Assembly (NCBI GenBank): GCA_016704655.1
Contig: JADIZR010000002.1
Span: 1-64,000 of the forward strand
Source of the DNA: Pseudomonadota bacterium
Lineage (GTDB): Bacteria; Pseudomonadota; Gammaproteobacteria; Steroidobacterales; Steroidobacteraceae
Direction: 5' to 3'
Length of the DNA: 64,000 nt
Below are positions 17,252 through 26,480 of this stretch, one piece after another. The first letter of the stretch is position 1. Each line of letters begins with the position of its first letter. The notes below the pieces were generated by a model that was not told where the DNA came from, searched no databases, and was given only the letters and a program-made list of their open reading frames with translations. The translations under genes were made by a program, and so were the position numbers.

Positions 17252-18982
17252 TCACGGCCGCGTGTAGATCGTCTTGCCTTCCTTGATCGTCTCGACCACC
17301 TTGATGTCCTTGATGGCCAGCGGCTCGACCTCGAGCGGGTTCCTGTCGAGAATCACGAGGTCGGCCAGCTTGCCCGGCTCGAGCGAACCCTTCGAGTCCT
17401 GCTCGCCGTACTGTTCGGCGCCCCAGATCGTCATTGCCTTCAGGCCCTCCAGCGGCGTCACCCTCTGATCGAGCCCGACCTCCGCGCCGCCGCGCGACAC
17501 ACGGTTCACCGCCGACCACAGCATGAACATCTGGTCGAGCGGCGCCACGTAGAAGTCGGTGTGGTTGGTCGGGTGCAGGCCCCTGTCGATCGCGTCGCGC
17601 ATGGGACTGATGGACTGGGCCTGCTCCTTGCCGCGGTTGGCAAGGTGAGCCTCGTAGAAGTAGTAGGTGTGCAGCGTGTAGAACGAAGGCCGGATCCTGT
17701 ACTGCACGTACTTGTCCAGCTGATCCTTGCGGGTGAACTGCGCGTGGATCATGGTCACGCGACGATCCTTCGACAGGTCGCCGGCCGCCGCGAATTCGTG
17801 GGCCTTGAAGAATGCGTCGATGGCGCCGTCGCCGTTGGCGTGCAGATTGAGCGGCACGCCCATGTCGTACACGCGCTTCACCATCTGGTTGACAATGTCC
17901 TGCGGGAACGTCAGTTCGCCGCGCCAGTTCTTCTCGCCGCCAGGACCGCCCGTGAGGTAGGGCGTGGTGAAGAAAGCCGTCTTGCCCTGCGGCGAGCCGT
18001 CGATGGTGATCTTCACGCCGCCGATCTTGAGGTGATTGTCGTACTTGCCCCAGCTCGCGAGCGGCGCCGCCTCAAGAATCTTGTCGAGGTCGGTGATGAA
18101 GGGGTACGCGACGACGTCGATGATGTTGGCGCCCGCTGCAGTGGCGCGCTTCATCACTGCGAGGTCCGCAGCGTGAGTGGCGCCCTCGTGGGCGGTGGTC
18201 ACTCCGGACTCGGCATACAGCATCTGGGCGGCCCGGCTGAACTCGATTTCCTGCTCCTTCGTCGGCTGGGGCAGATTCGAGAACACGGGCAGATACGCCG
18301 TCTCCATGATCAGGCCATAGGGCTCGCTGCTGCCGGGCTTGCGCACGATAACGCCGCCCGGAGGTGTCCTGGTGGCGGCCGAAAAGCCGAACTGCTTCAG
18401 GGCGGCCGAGTTCATCACCACACCGTGCATCGAAACGTGGCCAACCAGGACCGGGTTGTCCGGGAAGGCCTGGTCGAGGTCGTCGCGGTTGAGCAAGCGA
18501 CCTTCCGGCATGACGGAGTCGTCATAACCGTAGGCCTGGATCAGCTGGCCCTGCTGGATGCCGCGCTCTGTCCGGAACTTGTCGATCGCCGCGATGATGC
18601 TGGGCACGTCCGTGCCGGGCCCCGCGGGCGGTGCATACACCTTGGCCTGGTTGGCCACCGACAAGGCGCTGACGTAGTGGCTGTGCGCGTCGAGAAAGCC
18701 GGGCAGCAAGGTCTTGCCGGCGAGGTCCACGACTTTCGTGGTGTCACCCTTGTGGGCTGACTCGACGTCGGCACGCGCCCCGACGGCGAGGATCTTGCCG
18801 TCCTTCACGGCCAGCGCCTCGGCGGTTGGCTGGGCGTCATTGATGGTGACGATGTCGCCGCCGACGTAGATCGTGTCGGCCACGGTCCTGGGTGCGACGT
18901 CCTCGACCTTGGACTTGCTGCATGCGCCGACAAGCGCAAGGCTCGCTGCGAGGGCCGGAAAGAAGATTTGTTTCGTGTTCAA
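17252..18982 (-). CDS. YtcJ-like amidohydrolase lipoprotein
   Basis: 576 residues. The N-terminus is a lipoprotein signal with lipobox LVGAC, so the enzyme is probably tethered in the periplasm. The rest is the amidohydrolase-3/YtcJ family: DTIYVGGDIVTINDAQPTAE, LLPGFLDAHSHYVSAL with the metal-binding H-x-H, ITIDGSPQGKTAFFTTPY, LNLHANGDGAIDAF, and the closing GSLEPGKLADLVILDRNPLE. Family members hydrolyse C-N bonds of amides, carbamates or ureas; the substrate here is unknown. The gene upstream on the same strand, 39 bp away, encodes an outer-membrane protein, so uptake and hydrolysis may be coupled. Confidence 0.88.
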   Translation of the reverse strand: MNTKQIFFPALAASLALVGACSKSKVEDVAPRTVADTIYVGGDIVTINDAQPTAEALAVKDGKILAVGARADVESAHKGDTTKVVDLAGKTLLPGFLDAHSHYVSALSVANQAKVYAPPAGPGTDVPSIIAAIDKFRTERGIQQGQLIQAYGYDDSVMPEGRLLNRDDLDQAFPDNPVLVGHVSMHGVVMNSAALKQFGFSAATRTPPGGVIVRKPGSSEPYGLIMETAYLPVFSNLPQPTKEQEIEFSRAAQMLYAESGVTTAHEGATHAADLAVMKRATAAGANIIDVVAYPFITDLDKILEAAPLASWGKYDNHLKIGGVKITIDGSPQGKTAFFTTPYLTGGPGGEKNWRGELTFPQDIVNQMVKRVYDMGVPLNLHANGDGAIDAFFKAHEFAAAGDLSKDRRVTMIHAQFTRKDQLDKYVQYRIRPSFYTLHTYYFYEAHLANRGKEQAQSISPMRDAIDRGLHPTNHTDFYVAPLDQMFMLWSAVNRVSRGGAEVGLDQRVTPLEGLKAMTIWGAEQYGEQDSKGSLEPGKLADLVILDRNPLEVEPLAIKDIKVVETIKEGKTIYTRP

Positions 18983-19021
18983 AGGTGAGCCTCGAATGCC
19001 CTGGTTACGCAGTTGATCGCT

Positions 19022-19837
19022 CTACTTCGGGAACAGCAGTGTAAAGACCAGCCGGACTCCGAGTCCCTCGGGGCCGCTTTCCGGGCTGTCGGCCCAATAG
19101 CGCAGCCCGCCACCCACACTGATCAACTGGCCGCCGACTTTCGTGACCTTCGTGACGATGATGTTGACCGGCACCGACCACTGTTCGCCTTCCCAGTCAT
19201 AGGTGCTTTCGGTGTTGAGCGCGTAGGACCATGCGGTCGGCGTGGTGTAGGACAGGAACGGCTGCAGGAACGTCGCGTCGACGTCGGAGCGGTTATCGCT
19301 GCCCGCAAACGACCAGAGGTGATTGGCCAGGGCTCCGTAGGTCCAGGGTCCCTGCTGCTTGAGCACGACGGCCGTCGGACCGGCGGCCCATTGGTCCGCA
19401 GTGAGCAGGTCGTCCGAACCTGTCGGCAGCAGCAGGACCGGACCGGCGCCCCAGATCCAGCCGCCGGCTGTCGGCTCCTTGGGCGAAAAAAACACACTCT
19501 GCACGACGTCGCCGAGGCCGGATTGGCTGCCCGCACCTGGATAGATATCGCTCTGCGAAACGATGGGCAGGATCGTCCGCGAAATGAGGTTCCAGTCCTC
19601 GTTGAGCGTGATGGGCACCACCGGCTGCACGTTCATCAGCCAGCGGTCGCCGTCGTCCTCGGGCCCGATGTCCTGGTCGTAGTTGAGCTGAAACGGCACG
19701 CTGATCAGTGCCGCCACCGGATTGGCGAGTTGTTGCGCCAGGGCCGAGGCGGAGTCCTGCGCCCGGGTCGGCGCTGCGACGAGCACTGCGGTGACGAGCG
19801 CGGCCATGGCGGCCGGCCTGCTGATTCGAGTACGCAT
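19022..19837 (-). CDS. Putative outer-membrane beta-barrel transporter
   Basis: 271 residues with a signal peptide ending APTRAQ. The mature part has repeated amphipathic strands (WLMNVQPVVPITLNEDWNLI, SRTILPIVSQSD) and loops (GLGDVVQSVFFSPKEP, GAGPVLLLPTGSD), and ends in a hydrophobic strand GVRLVFTLLFPK typical of outer-membrane barrels. It resembles small transporter proteins often beside catabolic genes (MetA-pathway-like group). It is upstream of, and co-directional with, the amidohydrolase, suggesting an operon. Substrate unknown. Confidence 0.65.
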   Translation of the reverse strand: MRTRISRPAAMAALVTAVLVAAPTRAQDSASALAQQLANPVAALISVPFQLNYDQDIGPEDDGDRWLMNVQPVVPITLNEDWNLISRTILPIVSQSDIYPGAGSQSGLGDVVQSVFFSPKEPTAGGWIWGAGPVLLLPTGSDDLLTADQWAAGPTAVVLKQQGPWTYGALANHLWSFAGSDNRSDVDATFLQPFLSYTTPTAWSYALNTESTYDWEGEQWSVPVNIIVTKVTKVGGQLISVGGGLRYWADSPESGPEGLGVRLVFTLLFPK

Positions 19838-20121
19838 GTTTGAGGGGTTCCTGGAAAGTCGTGCACTTTACTATGGGTTATCGAGTGCTGGCGGGGCGTT
19901 CGACCGCTGCAACGCGTGGCACTCGAGGATCCGCTATTACTTCGACTCGTGATGTCGTTCAAGCCAATGGCGACACGTCGCGTCGCGATAGCGGTGAATG
20001 GCTTGCAGATAGGCGCGATGCTGTGAGGAGATCGCCCCACCTCTTTGGAGGGGGTGCCAGTCGCCAGCACAACCGCCACCCTTCAATATGGCGTCAACTC
20101 ATTCCTGCGACGGAAACACCG

Positions 20122-21282
20122 ATGACGAGCACCGGCTCATACGTTCTCTGGGGCTCGCCCCATTCCTATTACACCGGGAAGATTCGCTCGTACCTGATCA
20201 AGAAGGGAGTGCGGTATCGCGAGGAGTTCGCGTTCCACCCGCAGTTCCAGGCCCGCATCCTTCCGGCGGTCCGCCATTTTGTGGTACCGATCCTCGAGAC
20301 GCCCGACGGCCGCATCCTCCAGGACACGACGGACATGATCGAGCACATCGAGGCCGCGATGCCGCTGCCGTTGATGATTCCCGAGACACCGGTGCAGAAG
20401 GCCGTTGCGTGGTTGCTTGGCGCCTTCGGGTCCGAGGCGCTGCTGCCGCCCGGAATGCACTACCGCTGGTCGTACCGCGCGGAGCAGGAGAACTTCCTGT
20501 GTGCGGAGTTCGGCCGCCTGCTGCAGGGCGGACCGGATCGCGAGGCGCGCTACGCCACTGCGCGGCAGACGATGCAGTACTTCAACGATTTCCTGCCGAT
20601 CCTCGGCGTCACGCCAGAGACGGTTCCAACCGTCGAGGCGGCGTACTGTGAACTGCTCGATGCCCTCGACGAGCATTTCCTGCATGTCCCCTACCTGCTC
20701 GGCGGGCGCCCGAGCATTGCCGACTTCGGCTTGATGGCACCGATGTTTGCGCACCTTGCACGCGACCCGGTTCCCGCGACGCTGATGAAGAATCGCGCAC
20801 CGAACGTTTTTCGCTGGACCGAACGGATGAACCTTGCCCGCATTGGCGACGGCGAGTTTCCGCAATGTCCGGAGACGTATCCAGCGAACGACGCGATTCC
20901 TGCGTCGCTCGAACCCGTGCTGCGCCTCGTCTTTCAGGACTGGGGAGCGCAGCTGCTTGCCGACGCCCGGGCCTATGACGGCTGGGTGGCGAGCAATCCG
21001 AGCGTGGCCTGCGGGACCCTGGTTTCGCTCGGCGGAAAGCGCAGCGTGCATCCATCGATTGGACCGCTCGAGTATGAGTGGCGCGGCTGCACCATTCGCC
21101 GGAGCACGTCGCCGCACGGGCTATGGCACTTCGACAAGGCCGCGGCATTTGCTCGCGCGCTCACCGGTGAAGCCGAATCCCGCTTCACTGCCCTCCTCCG
21201 CCGAACGGGAGGCGAACAGGTGATGGGAATCCGACTCGCGCGACCGATGTCGCGCCATGACTACGTGCTGGTACTGGCGTAG
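20122..21282 (+). CDS. Glutathione S-transferase-like protein, extended
   Basis: 386 residues from the ATG at 20122, the start at which the GST fold begins (SYVLWGSPHSYYTGKIRSYL). An N-terminal thioredoxin-like GST domain has VPILETPDGRILQDTTDMIE, where the cis-proline and the Ser/Thr-Asp glutathione-binding pair are expected. The helical C-terminal GST domain includes PYLLGGRPSIADFGLMAP. About 110 further residues follow, longer than the usual ~200-residue GST. The chemistry (conjugation, isomerisation or dehalogenation) cannot be told. First gene of a plus-strand run; the 284 bp upstream show no gene. Confidence 0.75.
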   Translation: MTSTGSYVLWGSPHSYYTGKIRSYLIKKGVRYREEFAFHPQFQARILPAVRHFVVPILETPDGRILQDTTDMIEHIEAAMPLPLMIPETPVQKAVAWLLGAFGSEALLPPGMHYRWSYRAEQENFLCAEFGRLLQGGPDREARYATARQTMQYFNDFLPILGVTPETVPTVEAAYCELLDALDEHFLHVPYLLGGRPSIADFGLMAPMFAHLARDPVPATLMKNRAPNVFRWTERMNLARIGDGEFPQCPETYPANDAIPASLEPVLRLVFQDWGAQLLADARAYDGWVASNPSVACGTLVSLGGKRSVHPSIGPLEYEWRGCTIRRSTSPHGLWHFDKAAAFARALTGEAESRFTALLRRTGGEQVMGIRLARPMSRHDYVLVLA

Positions 21283-21294
21283 CAGAGTAAAAAG

Positions 21295-21555
21295 ATGAAC
21301 AACATCCTGAAAGCAAGCTGCCTCGCGATCTATCTGCTGGCGATCGTGGCGATCGCGGGCGCGTTACCCCATGGAATAGCGTCAGTTCTGCAACTGGTGG
21401 CCGTCCTCCTGCTCGCCGGGCACGTGCTCGAACTGCTGGTGGCTTTCAGTGCCATCAAGCGCTATCCCGGACTGCTGATCGACAGCATCGGCCTCACGCT
21501 GCTGTTTGGCTTCCTGCACTGGTTGCCGCTGCGCAAGGGCGGAGCAACGCAATGA
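21295..21555 (+). CDS. Small membrane protein, DUF1145-like
   Basis: 86 residues with three hydrophobic stretches: ASCLAIYLLAIVAIAGALP, VLQLVAVLLLAGHVLELLVA and SIGLTLLFGFLHWLPL. The pattern (proline after helix 1, H-x-x-E in helix 2, TLLFGFLHW near the end) resembles the DUF1145 family of small inner-membrane proteins of unknown function. It sits 12 bp after the GST-like gene and its stop overlaps the start of the next gene (ATGA), so it is translationally coupled. Confidence 0.6.
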   Translation: MNNILKASCLAIYLLAIVAIAGALPHGIASVLQLVAVLLLAGHVLELLVAFSAIKRYPGLLIDSIGLTLLFGFLHWLPLRKGGATQ

Positions 21556-22733
21556 AAGCCGTCGTGTGCCAGAACACGGCACTGCGAGTCGAAGACCTCC
21601 CGGAACCGGTGCCTGGGCCGGGTCAAGTACTGGTAAGGGTAGAGCGTTGCGGCATCTGCGGCTCTGACCTGCACATGCGTCACCACTGCGACCACCTGAA
21701 GGGCCTGCTCGGCAAGGTCGGCGCAGACAGGATCGTGCCGTCCAGCAGTGACCCGTTCGTCCTCGGGCACGAGTTCTGCTGTGAAGTGCTCGACTACGGT
21801 CCGGGCAGCAAGCGCAAGATCAAGACTGGCTCGCGCGTCGTGTCCCAGCCCATGCTGCGAGTCGGCAGCGAAATCCACATCGCGGGCCTGTCACCCATTG
21901 CGACCGGCGGCTTCGCCGAGCGCATGCTGCTGCAGGAATCCGCGCTGGTCCCGGTCCCGAACGGACTGTCGGCCGACATGGCTGCGCTCACCGAGCCCAT
22001 GGCGGTAGCGCTGCACGCGGTCAGACGCGGCGAGATCACTCGCAAGGACGTTGCGATCGTCATCGGCTGCGGACCGGTGGGCCTGGCCGTGATCTGCGTG
22101 CTCAAGTCGCAGGGCGTGGCGACCGTGATCGCCAGCGACTTCTCCGTCGGGCGCCGGGCGCTCGCGCTGCGATGCGGCGCCGATGTCGTGGTCGATCCCC
22201 GGGAAGCCTCGCCCTACGCGGAACGCCCCGACGACGGGTTCTACCGGGACCTGCCGGTCCTGATCGAACTCTCCATCGGCACCCAGGAAAAGCTGCGCAA
22301 TCTGCCCATCCCCTGGCACGTAACGTGGCGCCTGGTGGAAAAGCTCGGCATTGGCGCGCCGCAGCGCCCCGTGATCTTCGAATGCGTCGGTGTTCCCGGC
22401 GTCATGCAGCAGATCATCGACGGCGCCCCCTTGATGTCGCGCATCGTCGTCGCCGGCGTGTGCATGCAGGTCGACCGGTATGAGCCGGCACTGGCCCTCC
22501 ACAAGGAGGTCGACGTGCGGTTCGCCTTCGGCCACACACCGCTGGAGTACCGGGATACCGTGCACCTGATCGCCGAAGGCAAGGTCAACTGCGCCCCGAT
22601 GATCACTGGCATTGTCGGCCTGGATGGTGTCGCCAATGCCTTCGATGCGCTCAAGGATCCGGAGCAGCACGCCAAGATTCTGGTCGACCCAGGTAGTAGA
22701 GCCACCTCCCCCGTACCGGTCGGCGTTGCCTGA
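21552..22733 (+). CDS. Zinc-binding alcohol dehydrogenase (MDR family)
   Basis: 393 residues. A medium-chain dehydrogenase with the catalytic-zinc motifs VERCGICGSDLHMRHH and LGHEFCCEVLDYG, and a Rossmann domain with IVIGCGPVGLAVICVLKSQG followed by VIASDFSVGRR. It oxidises an alcohol or reduces a carbonyl using NAD(P). The lobe with four structural cysteines is not evident. The start overlaps the preceding stop. The surrounding acyl-CoA genes suggest it handles an alcohol or ketone intermediate; substrate unknown. Confidence 0.88.
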   Translation: MKAVVCQNTALRVEDLPEPVPGPGQVLVRVERCGICGSDLHMRHHCDHLKGLLGKVGADRIVPSSSDPFVLGHEFCCEVLDYGPGSKRKIKTGSRVVSQPMLRVGSEIHIAGLSPIATGGFAERMLLQESALVPVPNGLSADMAALTEPMAVALHAVRRGEITRKDVAIVIGCGPVGLAVICVLKSQGVATVIASDFSVGRRALALRCGADVVVDPREASPYAERPDDGFYRDLPVLIELSIGTQEKLRNLPIPWHVTWRLVEKLGIGAPQRPVIFECVGVPGVMQQIIDGAPLMSRIVVAGVCMQVDRYEPALALHKEVDVRFAFGHTPLEYRDTVHLIAEGKVNCAPMITGIVGLDGVANAFDALKDPEQHAKILVDPGSRATSPVPVGVA

Positions 22734-22745
22734 GTCGAGTGTGGG

Positions 22746-23888
22746 TCAGTTCTTGCTGGGGTTGATCAGGTACTTCTCACCCGTCGCACGACGTCCATAC
22801 ACGGCGATCTCGTCGAGGTGCAGCGCTTCAGCCAGCGACACCTCCTTGGTGTAGTGGCTGGCGAAGGTGGTCTTGATCTCGGCCACCACGCGCATGCGCA
22901 GGACCTGGGCCGCCTCGGCGCCGATCTTCTGCAGGAACGGCATCAACAACCAGCCACCGACGCCCCACGCGGCGCCGAAGTTTCGCTTGAACTGGGTGGG
23001 ACCGTTATCGAGCACCCCGTAGATGTAGACCTGCTTGTGAGTCGTCGACCCGTAGCGCTGGTACTCACCTGTTGAACGCATGAGCGCGGCCTCCATGCAG
23101 CTCAGGATCTGCCCGGCAAGCGCCCCGCCGCCGATGGCATCGAACGCCAGCGTCGCGCCGGTGGTGGAGATGGCGTCGGTGAGATCACGCATGAATGTCG
23201 GCGCGCTCGAGTTGCAGACGTATTTCGCGCCTTGCTCCCGGAGGACCTGCTCCTGCTGCTCGGAGCGCACGATGTTGACGAGGCCAATCCGGTCCTGGAT
23301 GCACAAGCGATTCAGCATCTGGCCCAGGTTGGAGGCTGCTGCTGTATGCACCAGCGCCGTGTGACCTTCACGCCGCATCGTCTCGACCATGCCGAGCGCG
23401 GTCAGTGGATTGACGAAACAGGCCGCGCCTTCCGCGGCAGTCGTTCCCGCCGGCAGGGGCAGGCACTGCCCTGTCTTCACGCAGCGATATTGCGAATACA
23501 TCTCGCCGGCCAGGACGGCCACTGTCCTGCCCATGAGTTGCTGAGCTGCGACGGTAGTCCCTGCCTCGACGACCACCCCCGCCCCCTCGTTGCCGACCGG
23601 CATCGACTGGTCCACACGACCCGCCATGGCCTTCATGAGTGCTGCTGGAATGCTGGCGGTCACGATGGGCCGCTCGTTTGTTCCCGACTGACGTGCACTG
23701 CCCATTTCGGCAGCCCCGAACAGCAATCCGAGATCCGAAGGATTAATCGGGGTCGCTTCGACCCGGATCAGCACCTCGTCAGGCCCCGGCTCCGGGATAG
23801 GAATGCTTGCGAGTGAGAGTTCCAGTTCGCCCTCGCTCTTCACGAGGGATCGAAGCTGCACTGCCGTGCGGGATGTGTCGGAAGTCAT
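22746..23888 (-). CDS. Quinone-oxidoreductase-like MDR dehydrogenase
   Basis: 380 residues, convergent with the preceding gene. N-terminal GroES-like domain (IPEPGPDEVLIRVEATPINP, then PVGNEGAGVVVEAG) and a nucleotide domain with THTALVHTAAASNLGQMLNR-like order: the segment HTALVHTAAASNLGQM replaces the usual AAGGVG. It lacks the zinc-ligand cysteine motif, so it belongs with zinc-independent NADPH:quinone or enone reductases. A likely role is reduction of an unsaturated carbonyl intermediate. The divergent 117-bp gap to the acyl-CoA dehydrogenase probably holds both promoters. Confidence 0.8.
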   Translation of the reverse strand: MTSDTSRTAVQLRSLVKSEGELELSLASIPIPEPGPDEVLIRVEATPINPSDLGLLFGAAEMGSARQSGTNERPIVTASIPAALMKAMAGRVDQSMPVGNEGAGVVVEAGTTVAAQQLMGRTVAVLAGEMYSQYRCVKTGQCLPLPAGTTAAEGAACFVNPLTALGMVETMRREGHTALVHTAAASNLGQMLNRLCIQDRIGLVNIVRSEQQEQVLREQGAKYVCNSSAPTFMRDLTDAISTTGATLAFDAIGGGALAGQILSCMEAALMRSTGEYQRYGSTTHKQVYIYGVLDNGPTQFKRNFGAAWGVGGWLLMPFLQKIGAEAAQVLRMRVVAEIKTTFASHYTKEVSLAEALHLDEIAVYGRRATGEKYLINPSKN

Positions 23889-24005
23889 GCGGGCGATCTT
23901 CTGCCAGACCGTTCACTCGTCGCCCCCCCTATGTCGGGGGGCTGAGGTCATCCCGCCTTGGCGAGAAACTGTCGTCAGGCACCTGCCCCAGGGAGCGCGA
24001 TCACC

Positions 24006-25289
24006 ATGATGAAGCTGAAATCCAAGGTCACTTTGCCGACCGCCGGTCGATCCGGCTTTGAAACTCCGATGTCGGACGAAGAAACGGGTGTCCAGGATGT
24101 CGTTCACCGCTTTGCCCGGGAAGTCATGCGCCCGCTCGGTGCGCAGCTCGACAAGCTGACGGCCGAGGAAGTCATTGCACCCGGCTCACCCTACTGGAAC
24201 CTGTTCGCGGAGTACGCGAAGCTCGGACTCGATCCGGCCATGCTGCTGGAATTGCCGCCCGACGTCGCCATCCGCATCGAGTCGCTGATGGGCGAGGAAC
24301 TCGGCTGGGGCGACGCTGGACTCGCGGTCAGCCTGACGGTCGCTGCCTTCCCGATGCAGATGGCTGCGGTCATCGACAACCAGGAACTCGTCGACCTCTG
24401 CACGGGCAAGATCGGCTGCTGGATGATCACGCACCCCGACAAGGGCAGTGACGTGACGATGGTCGACGTCACGCGGGAGTTGCCGGCCGGCCAGCAGGGC
24501 AACAAGGGCAACATGTGGGGCCGCGTCCAGGGCAACGAAATCGTCATCAACGGGCAATGCTCGGCCTGGGTGTCCAACGGTGCAGTCGCGCAGGTTGCGC
24601 TCGGTTACCTCGGCGCCGAATACGAAGACGGCTTCTTCGCGCCGGACGGAAGCCCCTACGGCATGTCCGTGATCATTCCGCTCGACCTGCCAGGAGTTTC
24701 GAAAGGCAAGCCCCTGGACAAGATGGGCCAGCGTGCGCTGCCGCAGGGCGAGATCTTCTTCGACAACGTGCGCATCCCGAAACGCTTCGCCATCGCGCTC
24801 AAGGACGAGTACTACGGCAACATGACGTCGGCGTGGTCCTATGCGGGCACGCACATGGCACAGGTGTTCACGGGCGTCGCACGCGCCGGCTTCGAGATGG
24901 CACTGCAGTACTGCCACGAGCGCAAGCAGGGCGGCCAGAAACTCATCGACCACCAGCTCACGCGCTATCGGCTCGGTGACATGCTGCGCCGGGTCGAGGT
25001 CTGTCGCTCGGTGGCGCGACGCTCGCTGGCGTTCGCACGCCTGTCGCCGCTGTCACACCCGTACGTTACGGCTGCGGGCAAGGTCACCGTGACACAGGAA
25101 GCCATGAAGGTCGTCGACGAAGCGTTCCAGCTTTTCGGCGGCGCTGGCACGTCGCGCGAATACGCAATCGAAAAGCTGTACCGCGATACGCGCGTCGCGC
25201 TGATCGAGGACGGCGAAAACACCATCCTGACCATGCGCCTCGGCGTGCTCGCGCAGCAGCTTTACGCCGAGGGCTGGTCGCAGAACTGA
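24006..25289 (+). CDS. Acyl-CoA dehydrogenase family protein
   Basis: 427 residues from the ATG at 24006, preceded by GGGAGC. An FAD enzyme that introduces an alpha,beta double bond into an acyl-CoA. Order: alpha-helical N-domain (TGVQDVVHRFAREVMRPLG), middle beta domain (GCWMITHPDKGSD, INGQCSAWVSNGAVAQVALG), and C-terminal helical domain with the family signature FQLFGGAGTSREYAIEKLYR and RVALIEDGENTIL, where the catalytic glutamate is expected. It opens a plus-strand operon of six genes (gaps of 46, 11, 21, 29 and 8 bp), reaching to 31613. Confidence 0.9.
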   Translation: MMKLKSKVTLPTAGRSGFETPMSDEETGVQDVVHRFAREVMRPLGAQLDKLTAEEVIAPGSPYWNLFAEYAKLGLDPAMLLELPPDVAIRIESLMGEELGWGDAGLAVSLTVAAFPMQMAAVIDNQELVDLCTGKIGCWMITHPDKGSDVTMVDVTRELPAGQQGNKGNMWGRVQGNEIVINGQCSAWVSNGAVAQVALGYLGAEYEDGFFAPDGSPYGMSVIIPLDLPGVSKGKPLDKMGQRALPQGEIFFDNVRIPKRFAIALKDEYYGNMTSAWSYAGTHMAQVFTGVARAGFEMALQYCHERKQGGQKLIDHQLTRYRLGDMLRRVEVCRSVARRSLAFARLSPLSHPYVTAAGKVTVTQEAMKVVDEAFQLFGGAGTSREYAIEKLYRDTRVALIEDGENTILTMRLGVLAQQLYAEGWSQN

Positions 25290-25335
25290 CGCCCACAGGG
25301 CACTTTCAAACGTCACGGAACCCAGGAGACCCGCA

Positions 25336-26469
25336 ATGGCAAAATACCCCGTCGTCGTCTATGGCGCGAGCGGCTATACCGGCATGCTGATCATGGACTG
25401 GCTGATCGACCAGCAGATCCCGTTCACCGCCGTCGCGCGCAATGCGAAGCGCGTGCGGGAAATGATGGCGCAACGCGTGGTGCGCCTCGAATCGGCCACC
25501 TACGAGATCGTCGAGACCGAGCACAACGTCGACGCCCTGACCAAGGCGTTCAAGGGCGCCAGGGTCGTCTGCAACACCGTCGGACCGTTCGTGAACTTCG
25601 GCCTGACGGCCGTCGAGGCGGCGCTCAAGGCCGGCTGCCACCACATCGACACGACGGGCGAGCAAAGCTACATCCGAGCCGTGCGCGACCAGTTCGGCGA
25701 GCTCTACCGCCAGGCCGGCCTGGTGGTGGCACCCTCGACGGCATACATGTACGCGTTCGCGGAAATTGCGGCGGAACTCGCGCTGGAAACCCACGGTGTC
25801 GACGTCCTCGAGACCGCAACGTTGTGCCGCGGCCCGCGCTTCGCCGCAGCCGGCGTGACGGTCGGCTCGACAGCATCGATCTTCGAGCTGTTCCGCTCCG
25901 AGCAGTGCTACCTGTGGGAGAAGCAGCTGGTGCCGCATGCGCCGGGAACGACGGCCAATGTCGTCGATCCGAGCTTCGTGCAGCCGGTGTTCTCGCTGCC
26001 CTGGGGCGGCACGTCGCTGCCGGTTTTCTACCAGAACGATCCGAGGGTCCACAGCTGCAGCTCGTATGTCGGGTTCTACGACAACAACGTGATGCAACTG
26101 GTGCATGGCCTGGGCCAGAAATGGGACGCGGAATACAAAGACCTGCCCAGGGAACATCAGGACGCGGTCATCAAGCAGATCGTCGATTCGACCACTCCCA
26201 GCATGCCGCCGCGTGAACGGACGACGGTCGTACGCACGGTCGACTTCGCCATCGGCCGCGGGCAACTGGCCGCAGTGCGGGCAACTGTGCACGGCCTCAC
26301 GGCCTATATCTCTGCAGGCGCACTGCAGACCGCAGCTGTAATGAAGCTCCTCGACGGTGAGACGAACAAGGTCGGTTTCGCTTCCGCGTGCAAGGCCTTC
26401 GGTCATCGGTACCTGCTCGGCTTCCTCGAGCAGCGCGGCCTGGCGCGCGCGACCGTCACCCAGCTTTGA
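25336..26469 (+). CDS. Saccharopine-dehydrogenase-like NAD(P)-binding protein
   Basis: 377 residues. The N-terminus is a Rossmann fold of the saccharopine dehydrogenase / trans-acting enoyl reductase group: YPVVVYGASGYTGMLIMDWL, then KAFKGARVVCNTVGPFVNFG and AGCHHIDTTGEQSYIRAV. The C-terminal ~200 residues match no domain I know well; DUF5938 is a possible label. Proteins of this fold in lipid pathways act as enoyl or keto reductases rather than in lysine metabolism. Position between an acyl-CoA dehydrogenase and an acyl-CoA ligase, 11 bp from the latter, indicates a step in the same pathway. Role inferred. Confidence 0.75.
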   Translation: MAKYPVVVYGASGYTGMLIMDWLIDQQIPFTAVARNAKRVREMMAQRVVRLESATYEIVETEHNVDALTKAFKGARVVCNTVGPFVNFGLTAVEAALKAGCHHIDTTGEQSYIRAVRDQFGELYRQAGLVVAPSTAYMYAFAEIAAELALETHGVDVLETATLCRGPRFAAAGVTVGSTASIFELFRSEQCYLWEKQLVPHAPGTTANVVDPSFVQPVFSLPWGGTSLPVFYQNDPRVHSCSSYVGFYDNNVMQLVHGLGQKWDAEYKDLPREHQDAVIKQIVDSTTPSMPPRERTTVVRTVDFAIGRGQLAAVRATVHGLTAYISAGALQTAAVMKLLDGETNKVGFASACKAFGHRYLLGFLEQRGLARATVTQL

Positions 26470-26480
26470 GCGACTGAGCC

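Noticed and set aside
19838..20121. A possible short gene in the 284-bp gap before the GST-like gene
   Set aside because: Frames here lack a ribosome site and show no similarity I can recognise; nothing definite is seen.
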